From a virus, in IMG/VR virus record IMGVR_UViG_3300028844_003346, positions 1,947-25,126 of that record: a DNA stretch of 23,180 nt; one strand, written 5' to 3'. Position numbers and translations under genes: made by a program. Below, one piece after another: positions 7,495-13,950 of this stretch. The notes beneath the pieces were generated by a model that was given only the letters and a program-made list of their open reading frames with translations, was not told where the DNA came from and did not search any database. How positions within the stretch are numbered: the first letter of the stretch is position 1; each line of letters begins with the position of its first letter.

Positions 7495-8190
7495 ATGGCT
7501 ACTATCGTTACTTACAACCGGGGTGCGCAGGTTACGCGGCCCCATGAAGCCTACGCCGAATCCGGGCAGTCGATCTTTACCGAGTGGCTTAAGGCCACCG
7601 ATGATCTGTTCACCATTGGCGGAACCACGGCTGCGGCACCGACCTACGGGTCTACTCTCAAACTTGATGCCACTGGTGTTGTCACTTGTGCTGCGGCAAG
7701 TGAACTTTTTGCTCCGCAGGCATCCGTTAACTTTGCTGCCAAGACTCGGACGAAGATCGTCTGGGGAACCGACGATGTTGTTTCTCTCAAGATGGCCTTC
7801 CAGAGTGATTCCACCGATAGCCCGACTGAGGCTATTGGGTTCAACCTTGCTCTTACTGGGGGAACCACTTCAAGCAATGAAGCGGTGACCGTGAGTTGCT
7901 CCTTTGATGACGGCGCGGCTGATCTCAGCGAGGTGGTCTCCGCGACGGAACTCGGGGGCGCGCTCTCCATTGATGGCTGGAATGATTTCTCCGTGCTGGT
8001 TGATTGTGATGGGTCGAGGGTTACGGCCAAGTACTTCATCAACGGCAAGCAGGTCAAGGAAATCGCCCAAGCGGGGTTCGGTACTTGGGCTTCGGCTGGG
8101 CTGACTTGGTGCCAGACCAACCTGACCAGCGGTTCCCTCCATGATCCGCACATTGACTGGATCTCGATCGGATCCTCGATCCGTCCGTGA
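7495..8190 (+). CDS. Head decoration or minor structural protein candidate
   Basis: 231 aa, ATG 7495 with GAAGGGAG about 9 bases upstream. After a short N-terminal arm the protein is almost wholly beta-strand and Ser/Thr/Gly/Ala-rich. The pattern of a hydrophobic strand, GWNDFSVLVDCDGSRVTAKYFINGKQVKEI (about 160-190, in two blocks) and a final HIDWISIG resembles a concanavalin/LamG-like jelly roll. Such domains occur in capsid decoration and fibre proteins. It follows the major capsid gene by 24 bases and precedes a strong hairpin, so it is probably the last gene of the head transcription unit. The exact role is unproven. Confidence 0.65.
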   Translation: MATIVTYNRGAQVTRPHEAYAESGQSIFTEWLKATDDLFTIGGTTAAAPTYGSTLKLDATGVVTCAAASELFAPQASVNFAAKTRTKIVWGTDDVVSLKMAFQSDSTDSPTEAIGFNLALTGGTTSSNEAVTVSCSFDDGAADLSEVVSATELGGALSIDGWNDFSVLVDCDGSRVTAKYFINGKQVKEIAQAGFGTWASAGLTWCQTNLTSGSLHDPHIDWISIGSSIRP

Positions 8191-8208
8191 CGCTCGAAAA
8201 CTCAATCC

Positions 8209-8234
8209 CCGGGGGGGCCGAAAGGCCCTCCCGG
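8209..8234 (+). terminator. GC-rich hairpin with GAAA tetraloop after the head genes
   Basis: An 11-bp stem (8209-8219 with 8224-8234, one G-T wobble) closes on a GAAA tetraloop. The downstream sequence is only modestly T-rich (ACTTCTT), so it may be a partial terminator, an attenuator or an mRNA 3'-end stabiliser. It sits in the 64-base gap between the head and fibre modules. No convincing new promoter follows, which suggests read-through feeds the downstream genes. Confidence 0.65.
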
Positions 8235-8254
8235 AGACTTCTTGGGGATAATCA

Positions 8255-8620
8255 ATGCCGTTGCCAACGTACAACTTTGAGTTTGTCAAAGGCGAGACCG
8301 TTGATCTGACGGTTGATTACAAAGACTCAACGGGTTCTGTGATTGACCTGTCGAGCAACTACACAGTGACGATGCAGGGTCGAACGGAAGCGTCTTCTTC
8401 TTCGACCCTTTTTAGTTTGGCAAGTGGAAGCGGGATTACGCTTTCTTCAAGTTCTCCCAACATCACGATCAGGCTTTCAAAGACTGTGACTGATACAATC
8501 ACAGCACCAACTTCTGGCGTTTACGACATCAAGGTGGCGGAGACCGCGTCCAACCCTGATGTTGTGAAATACATTCTCACTGGGAAGTTCACGGTTTACG
8601 AGGCGGTGACCAGTGCCTGA
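8255..8620 (+). CDS. Ig-like beta-sandwich protein ahead of the tail fibre
   Basis: 121 aa, ATG 8255 with GGGGA (8244-8248) as ribosome binding site. The order of elements is F-x-KGETVDLTVDYKD, G..IDLSS, a strand with TMQGR, a Ser-rich loop, ITIRLS, a GVYDIKV strand and a final KFTVYE strand. This is a pattern I know from small phage proteins (BppU N-terminal-like or Ig-like) that often lie just before tail fibre genes and link fibres to the baseplate or neck. A shorter relative lies at 17335-17631. It overlaps the fibre gene by 8 bases, supporting coupled synthesis. Confidence 0.7.
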   Translation: MPLPTYNFEFVKGETVDLTVDYKDSTGSVIDLSSNYTVTMQGRTEASSSSTLFSLASGSGITLSSSSPNITIRLSKTVTDTITAPTSGVYDIKVAETASNPDVVKYILTGKFTVYEAVTSA

Positions 8621-10574
8621 CGTTACTGTCACAGAAGAAAATTTGCAGGTTGTTGTCGCAGAGCCCGGCCCGCAAGGGGCTCCCGGGCAAGCAGGATCAG
8701 CCTTCACTCCTGCTGCTGACAGCGGGACTGGGGCTCCGGTATCGGGTTCGTTCACGGTTACTGGCGGCAACAATATCACGACGGCAGTCAGTGGCGCGAC
8801 TGTCACCGTGAACGCGGACCTTGCGGGAACTGTTACCTCGGTGACTCCGCAGGGTGACAATGGTTCCGGGACTGAAATCACCGGCAGCGGCAACATCAAG
8901 GTTGCCGGTACTGCTCCGATTTCTACGAACGTAGTCGGTGACACGATCACCGTCACGCATGACACGAAAGCAGGAACCGGAACCAGCACGAACTATCCGG
9001 GTTCGATCGAGGTTGACTCGTTCGGGCATGTCCTCGGCGTCGGAACGTCTGCACCTCCGGCTCAGGCCGCGAACAACCTGAGCGATCTGGCGAACGCGGG
9101 GACCGCTCGAACAAACCTCGGTCTTGGTAGTTCCTCGACCCTCGACGTTCCGTCATCTGGTGACGCAGCGTCGGGTGAGGTTGTCAAAGGCAACGACACG
9201 CGACTGACCGACGCTCGCACGCCTACGACGACGCTTGAGCATGACGCGAACAAGATCACTACCGGGCAACTTGTTGCTGCACGGGGTGGTACAGGATTGT
9301 CCTCGATCTCAACGCTCCTCAACTCGAACACGACGAAGTCGGACGTTGGTCTTGGGACGACGCTCGGTCTGGGAAACGCCGCGATCCTCGACACGGGGAT
9401 TGGAAACACCGACCTTCTCAAGTGTGGAGCGAACGTCTCCCAAAGCGACTTCCTTCGCATCAACGCCTTGAGCGGATTGGTTGAAGGCCGAACGGCTGCC
9501 GAAGTCTTGTCGGACATCGGAGCCGCTACGTCTGCGCAGGGGACGAAAGCGGACTCCGCGTTGCAGGATGTCGTGAGCGATACGACTCCGCAACTCGGTG
9601 GCAACCTCGACGTTCAGGCTCGTACCATCACGACCTCAACGACGAACGGCAGCATCGTCATCGACCCCCCCGGCACTGGATTCTTGCAGGTCGAGGGGAC
9701 GACGAACCCCGGCAAGATTCGACTGATGTGCGAGGTTGGATCGCACGGCGTCGGGCTGAAGAGTCCCGCCCATAGCGCGGGAGCGAACTACGATCTCGTG
9801 CTTCCTACCGCGACGGGTTCGGCAAACGAAGCACTGAAGACTGATGGCAGCGGGAACCTCGGCTGGGGTAGTTTCGTGGCAACGTCTGCGGTCTCGACCT
9901 TTGGCGGTACGCTCATTGATGATGCAAACGCAGCGGCAGCAAGGACGACGCTTGGAGGAACGACTGTAGGTTCGAACGTCTTCACGGCGGCAGATCAGGC
10001 AGCAGCCAGATCAGCGATCGGCGTCGGGACCGGGACCGGCGACATGGTCGGGTCGAACAACCTCTCAGATGTGACGAACGTGGGGACCGCTCGCACGAAC
10101 CTTGGAGCAACCACGGTCGGTGCGAATGTGTTTACTGCTGCTGATGCTGCTGCCGCTCGGTCTGCAATCGGTGCGGGAAGTGGTACAGGCGATCTCGTTG
10201 CTTCCAACAACTTGAGCGACCTTGCTAGTGCAGCAACTGCCCGAACGAATCTTGGCATCACGAACACTGGTTCGTACACCGGACATATCGAGACGGCAGC
10301 AAACAAGACCTACGTTCTTGATCCTTCTGCGGCAACGGACCGAACGATCTCCGCCTTCTACATCAAGGTAAACAGTGGATCGGGAACGGTAAGTGCTGAA
10401 CTAAAGGTCGGAACGAGTAGCGTGAAGACCGTTACCGCTTCCACATCTACGGGAGTCATAACGAGTCTTCACCCCGGAGCATCGGTGGTTACGGCAGGTG
10501 ACGCGATCACGCTCGTCTTTTCTTCGAACAGTTCTGCGACCGATGTCATTTTCTCAGTGGAATACACCGAATGA
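8613..10574 (+). CDS. Tail fibre protein with modular repeats
   Basis: 653 aa from GTG 8613, inside the preceding gene. The N-terminus (about 1-40) carries a short collagen-like segment, GPQGAPGQAG. The body consists of fibre-type modules: NNLSDLxxxxTARTNLG at residues 154, 482 and 532, GGNLDVQARTITTS near 330, and LKTDGSGNLGWG near 408. A 50-residue unit is tandemly repeated (residues 443-492 and 493-542). The last ~100 residues form a separate beta-rich domain. Such elongated trimeric fibres bind host surface receptors. No chaperone or peptidase domain is visible at the C-terminus. The gene shares ATGA with the next gene, whose product may be its tip or partner. Confidence 0.85.
   Translation: MPDVTVTEENLQVVVAEPGPQGAPGQAGSAFTPAADSGTGAPVSGSFTVTGGNNITTAVSGATVTVNADLAGTVTSVTPQGDNGSGTEITGSGNIKVAGTAPISTNVVGDTITVTHDTKAGTGTSTNYPGSIEVDSFGHVLGVGTSAPPAQAANNLSDLANAGTARTNLGLGSSSTLDVPSSGDAASGEVVKGNDTRLTDARTPTTTLEHDANKITTGQLVAARGGTGLSSISTLLNSNTTKSDVGLGTTLGLGNAAILDTGIGNTDLLKCGANVSQSDFLRINALSGLVEGRTAAEVLSDIGAATSAQGTKADSALQDVVSDTTPQLGGNLDVQARTITTSTTNGSIVIDPPGTGFLQVEGTTNPGKIRLMCEVGSHGVGLKSPAHSAGANYDLVLPTATGSANEALKTDGSGNLGWGSFVATSAVSTFGGTLIDDANAAAARTTLGGTTVGSNVFTAADQAAARSAIGVGTGTGDMVGSNNLSDVTNVGTARTNLGATTVGANVFTAADAAAARSAIGAGSGTGDLVASNNLSDLASAATARTNLGITNTGSYTGHIETAANKTYVLDPSAATDRTISAFYIKVNSGSGTVSAELKVGTSSVKTVTASTSTGVITSLHPGASVVTAGDAITLVFSSNSSATDVIFSVEYTE
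9939..10238 (+). repeat. Two tandem 150-bp coding modules in the tail fibre
   Basis: Codons 9939-10088 and 10089-10238 encode two 50-residue units with the same framework (LGxTTVGxNVFTAAD, AAARSAIGxGxGTGD, SNNLSD), and a third copy begins at 10239. The protein sequences are close, but the DNA copies differ at many third codon positions, for example in the GTCTTCACGGCGGCAGAT and GTGTTTACTGCTGCTGAT blocks. The period is exactly 150 bases. Confidence 0.8.
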
Positions 10575-11209
10575 CGCCGCCAAGTAAGTTTCTTTTCTTC
10601 CCTACTCAATCGTCCGGGACGACGACTTGGCGTGACGAAGCGGATCACTCGTTCGTTGCGACCGTCCACACGGCGTGGTCAACCTCAAGCCTCGCTCCCG
10701 GCATGATTGGCTACGACGCCTCCGCCAACAGTGGTGCCGGAAGTTACAACTACAACATCACGATCGACGGCGACCTCGAACCATCGAACGCAACCTGCGC
10801 CTATGGCAACATCGCGGTTGGCGGTGACTTGGTGTGGTGGGTGACGGCGTGGTTCGGAGCCTACACCACGACCGGGATTGACTTCAGGAACCACCCCGAC
10901 AGCACGCAGAGTTCTACGGGTAGCGAACAGACTGCGATGAGCGACGTGATCTCCGCGAATAGTAACTACGACTGGGTACTCGAAGCCGAACGAAGCGACG
11001 GCACGATCGCGATGCTCAAGCGGTACAACGATACCGGCTCGACGTACAGCCCGGACTGGGGAGCAAACGCGGGCTCCCACTACTACTGGAACTCCTCTCC
11101 GAAGTGTTCGGCGTCGGACTACAGCGTCGGGTTCAAGGTTCGCTTCTACTGGTTCGATGACGCAACGGCGATCACTGATTCAAACTGGCCCCCAACTCAG
11201 GTGACATGA
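10571..11209 (+). CDS. Putative fibre tip or adhesin partner, unknown function
   Basis: 212 aa. ATG 10571 overlaps the fibre stop (ATGA) and has no Shine-Dalgarno, so translation is probably coupled to the fibre. The protein is rich in Trp, Tyr, Ser, Thr and Asn, low in Lys, and beta-rich by eye, with aromatic clusters (LVWWVTAWFGAY about 86-97; HYYWNSSPKCSASDY about 169-183; VRFYWFD about 189-195). Aromatic-rich beta proteins next to fibres are often carbohydrate- or receptor-binding tips, but no family is recognised here. A prophage-tail chaperone or a capsid fibre are other options. Confidence 0.6.
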   Translation: MTPPSKFLFFPTQSSGTTTWRDEADHSFVATVHTAWSTSSLAPGMIGYDASANSGAGSYNYNITIDGDLEPSNATCAYGNIAVGGDLVWWVTAWFGAYTTTGIDFRNHPDSTQSSTGSEQTAMSDVISANSNYDWVLEAERSDGTIAMLKRYNDTGSTYSPDWGANAGSHYYWNSSPKCSASDYSVGFKVRFYWFDDATAITDSNWPPTQVT

Positions 11210-11210
11210 C

Positions 11211-11438
11211 ATGGACACGATCTTTACTTTCGCTTCTCTCACGCAGGCTCTTGCCACCGTTCAAGGTGGACTCGGCACGCTCGGCTACGCTTACAAGGAA
11301 ACTGCTCCTCGTACCGCTTTGGATGATGCGCACATCGACCTGCTTGTCGCTTCGGCGAACGAGATGATTGCGGCAGCGACTGCTCTGAAGTCGATCGAAT
11401 ACGACCCGACTCCGTTCCCTCCGGCGGAAGGGCCGTGA
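11211..11438 (+). CDS. Small hypothetical protein, 75 aa
   Basis: ATG 11211 begins one base after the preceding stop, with AGGTGA just upstream. The product is Ala/Thr-rich and largely helical by eye (a central DDAHIDLLVASANEMIAAATAL helix read in two parts), ending in the Pro-rich PTPFPPAEGP. There is no membrane segment or recognised motif. As the last gene of the fibre module it could be a small structural or assembly protein. A 56-base gap with only a ribosome binding site follows. Confidence 0.65.
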   Translation: MDTIFTFASLTQALATVQGGLGTLGYAYKETAPRTALDDAHIDLLVASANEMIAAATALKSIEYDPTPFPPAEGP

Positions 11439-11494
11439 TCCTGTGGCTCATCGCGGTTGATTTTGGAATCTGAAACAAAGCAAGAAGGGCTTTC

Positions 11495-11800
11495 ATGGCA
11501 AAGCGAGTAGACAAAAGCAAGATGAAGTGCAACTCTCCCACGCGAAGCACCAAGGCTGGCAAGAAGCGAATGGTCAAGGCGTGCGAGGGTGGCAAGGAAA
11601 AACTGATTCACTTCGGTGCGTCTGCCTATCCCCACAACTACTCTGACTCTGCGCGGAAGAACTTCCGGGCTCGCCATAGTTGTGACGAAAGCCCCTCTAA
11701 GTTGTCCGCAAGGTACTGGGCCTGCAAGGCTCTGTGGACCAAGGGTGGCAGCAAGAAGTCAAGCGGGTCCAAGGGGGGTACCTATCGTGGCAAAAAGTAA
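11495..11800 (+). CDS. Basic Cys-containing phage protein, first of a basic cassette
   Basis: 101 aa, ATG 11495 with AGAAGGG about 8 bases upstream. It carries roughly 27 Lys+Arg against 6 acidic residues. It contains FGAS..., ARKNFRARHSCDESPSKLSARYWACKALW (about 53-80, read in blocks) and a Lys/Gly/Ser tail. The FRARHxC...K.SARYWxCK pattern is one I remember from conserved hypothetical proteins of aquatic phages, usually near structural genes. Four cysteines (12, 30, 63 and 76, approximate) could bind metal. Charge suggests nucleic-acid or capsid-DNA contact; no activity is known to me. Confidence 0.75.
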   Translation: MAKRVDKSKMKCNSPTRSTKAGKKRMVKACEGGKEKLIHFGASAYPHNYSDSARKNFRARHSCDESPSKLSARYWACKALWTKGGSKKSSGSKGGTYRGKK

Positions 11801-11939
11801 AAAGAGCAAGCCCCTCGACGAGTGCGCCCAAATGGCCAAGCGCACTTACAAAGTCTGGCCATCTGCATACGCAAGCGGTTACGCTGTCAAATGCCGGAAG
11901 GCTGGTGGCGTTGCTAAGTTCAAGAAAGGAAAAAAGTAA
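11787..11939 (+). CDS. 50-aa basic protein with VWPSAYASG motif
   Basis: The frame is open far upstream, but GTG 11787, preceded by the very strong AAGGGGGG (11771-11778) within the end of the previous gene, is the credible start (14-base overlap). The product reads KPLDECAQMAKRTYKVWPS, then AYASGYAVKCRKAGG, then a Lys-rich tail. KYKVWPSAYAS..xVKCRK is a motif I know from phage and large-virus proteins of unknown function, where it is normally part of a longer chain; here it is a free-standing mini-protein. Two cysteines (14 and 37, approximate) flank the motif. Confidence 0.7.
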   Translation: MAKSKKSKPLDECAQMAKRTYKVWPSAYASGYAVKCRKAGGVAKFKKGKK

Positions 11940-12136
11940 TGTTCAACATCGGCAATCGAGTGATGGAAGCGGCAAAAAAGAATGTGGAACTGGCCCAGAA
12001 GGGGGCAGCCAAGAAGAAGCGTAAGAGGCCGCCTAATCAGACAAGGCCCGCAGATCAAATGAAGCGAGAGCCGGTGGAAATGAGACGCAAGGGCAAGATG
12101 AGTGCGCGGCGACCGGGCGGAAAGTACGGCAAGTGA
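11939..12136 (+). CDS. 65-aa basic protein, unknown function
   Basis: ATG 11939 overlaps the previous stop (TAATG) with AAAGGA about 9 bases ahead. A short N-terminal amphipathic helix (FNIGNRVMEAAKKNVELAQKG) precedes a disordered Lys/Arg/Pro-rich tail (KKKRKRPPNQTRP, ending GGKYGK). There are no cysteines. The tail resembles a nucleic-acid-binding or nuclear-signal-like basic stretch, but here it simply shows the compositional bias shared by the whole cassette. Confidence 0.65.
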   Translation: MFNIGNRVMEAAKKNVELAQKGAAKKKRKRPPNQTRPADQMKREPVEMRRKGKMSARRPGGKYGK

Positions 12137-12324
12137 GCCTCAAGACTTGGTTTGGGCAAAACAACGGCAAGGGCTGGATCGACTGCAAGACTGGGAAGCC
12201 TTGTGGAAGAAAGTCAGCGAAGGGAAAGTCAAAGCGTAAGTATCCCGCATGTAGGCCAACGAAGGCCCAGTGCACGAGCAAAGGAACTCGGGCCAAGAAG
12301 GGTCCAGAAAGGGTCAAGTGGTAA
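12133..12324 (+). CDS. 63-aa basic protein with four cysteines (KGWIDC..PCGR..PACRPT)
   Basis: GTG 12133 overlaps the previous TGA as GTGA. The product reads WFGQNNGKGWIDC, then KTGKPCGRK, a Lys-rich linker, YPACRPTKAQC, and a PERVKW end. Spacing is C18-x5-C24-x15-C40-x6-C47, compatible with a small metal-bound ribbon. I recall this GWxDCxxxxPCGR...YPACRPT arrangement from conserved hypothetical proteins of aquatic phages and large viruses. No function is assigned. The strong match to that pattern makes the gene real despite its size and non-ATG start. Confidence 0.7.
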   Translation: MSLKTWFGQNNGKGWIDCKTGKPCGRKSAKGKSKRKYPACRPTKAQCTSKGTRAKKGPERVKW

Positions 12325-12488
12325 TGCCGAAGGTCAAGACTAAGGATGGCAAGGTCAGGCAGTTCGGGTACACGGCTGCGGAGAAGCGTGCCGCTGAAGC
12401 CTACGCAAAGTCAACCGGGGGCCAGTTGCTTGCTGACCCGAAGAGAGAAGCAGAAGAAGGCCGTAAGAAGAAAGCGAAGGGCTACTGA
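12324..12488 (+). CDS. 54-aa basic protein, unknown function
   Basis: ATG 12324 overlaps the previous stop (TAATG); AGAAAGGG lies about 9 bases ahead. The product begins MPKVKTKDGKVRQFGYTA, followed by a helix rich in Ala, Lys and Glu (EKRAAEAYAKSTGG) and a basic end (EEGRKKKAKGY). It is similar in style to short phage proteins with a GKxRxFxYT strand followed by a helix. The frame is open upstream to 12270, but that extension is a shadow of the preceding gene. Confidence 0.6.
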   Translation: MPKVKTKDGKVRQFGYTAAEKRAAEAYAKSTGGQLLADPKREAEEGRKKKAKGY

Positions 12489-12904
12489 TGGCAAAGAAGA
12501 AGAGGGGCGGCATGATCCCGGGAGGGATGGATTCGGTCCTTAAAAAAACGGTTCGGGATTCCACGGCCAAAGCCCCCGCATCGAGTGCCGAAAAGACCCT
12601 GAAGGGCGCAAAGCCACTACCGCCCTACGCGAGTGTGGCTCCTACTGCAAAAAATAAGAGGGTGATTAGCCCAGAGGGTTATGCCACTTTCAGCAAATCA
12701 TTAGACGGTGGCATGGAACGAGGAAAAATTACCCGTGGGGATTATGGGGCTGCGGACGGGATACAAAAGTCAAAGAAGGCTGGTACATCCTCAAGGGGGG
12801 CGAGGAGAAGTCAGGAAGACTACTTCGCAAAAAAGATTTATTGGATCAGGAAAAACAACCCGTCAGTGCGGGGGATTACAAAGAACAAGAAGGGTGAGAA
12901 GTAA
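12488..12904 (+). CDS. 138-aa basic protein, unknown function
   Basis: ATG 12488 overlaps the previous stop as TGATG. The start MAKKKRGGMIPGG and the Lys-rich C-terminus (NKKGEK) match the compositional style of its neighbours. The middle is Ser/Ala/Pro-rich with ISPEGYATFSKSLDGG and RGDYGAADG, and a helix (EDYFAKKIYWIRKNNPSV) comes near the end. No known domain is recognised. The Gly- and Lys-rich ends suggest a flexible nucleic-acid-contacting protein. Confidence 0.65.
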   Translation: MAKKKRGGMIPGGMDSVLKKTVRDSTAKAPASSAEKTLKGAKPLPPYASVAPTAKNKRVISPEGYATFSKSLDGGMERGKITRGDYGAADGIQKSKKAGTSSRGARRSQEDYFAKKIYWIRKNNPSVRGITKNKKGEK

Positions 12905-13437
12905 TGGCAAAGAAGACAAAGACGAAGACTCCAGTTCTCATCACTGCTGAAGCGGCAAAGCGTCGAAGGCGGACAGATGCGATGATCGCAAAAAACACGC
13001 CGCCCCAAGATGCGGCAGCCGAAAAATCTCGGGCCAAGAAGTTTGCCAAGATCAAGAAGCGGAACTTCATTAAAAATGAAGAAACCGTAGCGCAGAAGCA
13101 AGTGCGGCTTGGGGTGCGAAGCAAGAAGCGCATTCGCAAGGCAGCAAAAGCCGCCAACGACATGCTGGCTATCGACCCCGACAGCAAGGATGGCGAAAGA
13201 CTCCGTAGTTTTGCTGGGGATGAAAAACCACCCATTGGTAAATCTCGCTACTCCGGAGGGAAGGGCCTCGGGCGAGACACAGGCAAGACCGTCGCCGAGC
13301 ATATTGAAGGTGCCGAAAAGAGGGCTAGGAAGTTTTTGGATAAGGCCAAAGATGACAAGTATTTTTCTGAACACGGCGAGTTCCCTCCGGGCAGCAAGCG
13401 GAGCGGTCGCAGTAAAAACAAGAAGGGCAAGAAGTAA
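12904..13437 (+). CDS. 177-aa basic protein, last of the cassette
   Basis: ATG 12904 overlaps the previous stop (TAATG) with AAGGGTGAG upstream. The N-terminus is MAKKTKTKTP, followed by a helical Lys/Arg/Ala-rich region (about 15-90, including EKSRAKKFAKIKKRNF and RSKKRIRKAAKAAND), a short acidic patch and a Gly/Lys end (SKNKKGKK). Alternating basic and alanine-rich helices resemble histone-like or DNA-condensing proteins, but I recognise no family. It is followed immediately (TAATG) by a non-basic, virion-like protein. Confidence 0.65.
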   Translation: MAKKTKTKTPVLITAEAAKRRRRTDAMIAKNTPPQDAAAEKSRAKKFAKIKKRNFIKNEETVAQKQVRLGVRSKKRIRKAAKAANDMLAIDPDSKDGERLRSFAGDEKPPIGKSRYSGGKGLGRDTGKTVAEHIEGAEKRARKFLDKAKDDKYFSEHGEFPPGSKRSGRSKNKKGKK

Positions 13438-13853
13438 TGGCAAACGAAATTCGATTCACTGGGTCCATCGTGACCACCGCTACAAACTTTAGTGAGACCA
13501 TCTCCCCGGGTCAGATCTCCATTGATCTGCCTAGTGGGCCTGATCTGACTTCTGAGTCTGGCGTGCAGGCGACTACCACGGCTGCGGCTGGTGTTGCGTT
13601 GACCGTGGGAAACCTAACCAGTTCTAAGGATGGGGGCGTCTACTTCTTCCGAAACCTCGGAACTACCACGGGCGACAACATCGAGATTGGGGCCACGCTC
13701 GGCGGTTCCTTTGAAGCGTTTATGATGCTGAAGCCCGGGGAGTACGCAATGGGGCGTCTGCCCTCGTCCTATCCCGCCGCCAGCGCACTGAAGATCCGGT
13801 CGGTCGCAAACACACCGTCTCTCCAGTACAAGATCTACGCTGGCGATCTTTGA
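13437..13853 (+). CDS. Beta-rich virion-like protein, 138 aa
   Basis: ATG 13437 overlaps the stop of the last basic gene. The composition changes sharply: Thr/Ser/Gly-rich, few Lys, beta-strands by eye. Features are GSIVTTATNFSETISPGQ near the start, a GGVYFFRNLGTTTGDNIEIG strand pair (about 63-82, in blocks), LKPGEYAMGRLP and KIRSV...LQYKIYAGDL at the end. This looks like a small virion or decoration/tail-associated beta-sandwich as seen in other phages. It is the last gene before an intrinsic terminator. Confidence 0.65.
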   Translation: MANEIRFTGSIVTTATNFSETISPGQISIDLPSGPDLTSESGVQATTTAAAGVALTVGNLTSSKDGGVYFFRNLGTTTGDNIEIGATLGGSFEAFMMLKPGEYAMGRLPSSYPAASALKIRSVANTPSLQYKIYAGDL

Positions 13854-13878
13854 TCCCAAAAACAAACTCAGAGAGATC

Positions 13879-13903
13879 AAGCCGGGTATTCCTCGGCTTT
13901 TTT
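13879..13903 (+). terminator. Intrinsic terminator
   Basis: AAGCCG (13879-13884) pairs with CGGCTT (13894-13899) around a 9-base loop, and the stem runs straight into TTTTTT followed by CTTTTAT. It ends the transcript that carries the fibre and basic-protein genes, 26 bases after the last stop. Confidence 0.85.
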
Positions 13904-13914
13904 CTTTTATAGGG

Positions 13915-13950
13915 CTTGCACATCTTGCACGGTTTGTCTAGATTGCGTGC
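13915..13950 (+). promoter_or_regulatory. Promoter candidate with direct repeat CTTGCAC
   Basis: After the terminator, CTTGCAC occurs twice (13915-13921 and 13924-13930, period 9). TTGCAC (13916-13921) is followed after 17 bases by TAGATT (13939-13944, 4 of 6 matches to TATAAT). The expected start of transcription, about 7 bases further, falls on the ATG at 13951. The repeat could be a repressor or activator site. No Shine-Dalgarno precedes the ATG, which supports a leaderless mRNA. Confidence 0.5.

Noticed and set aside
6310-7545. Long minus-strand frame (411 codons) opposite the capsid gene
   Set aside because: It is a mirror of a codon-biased sense gene; the product is basic/Arg-rich without family pattern, and every other gene is on the + strand.
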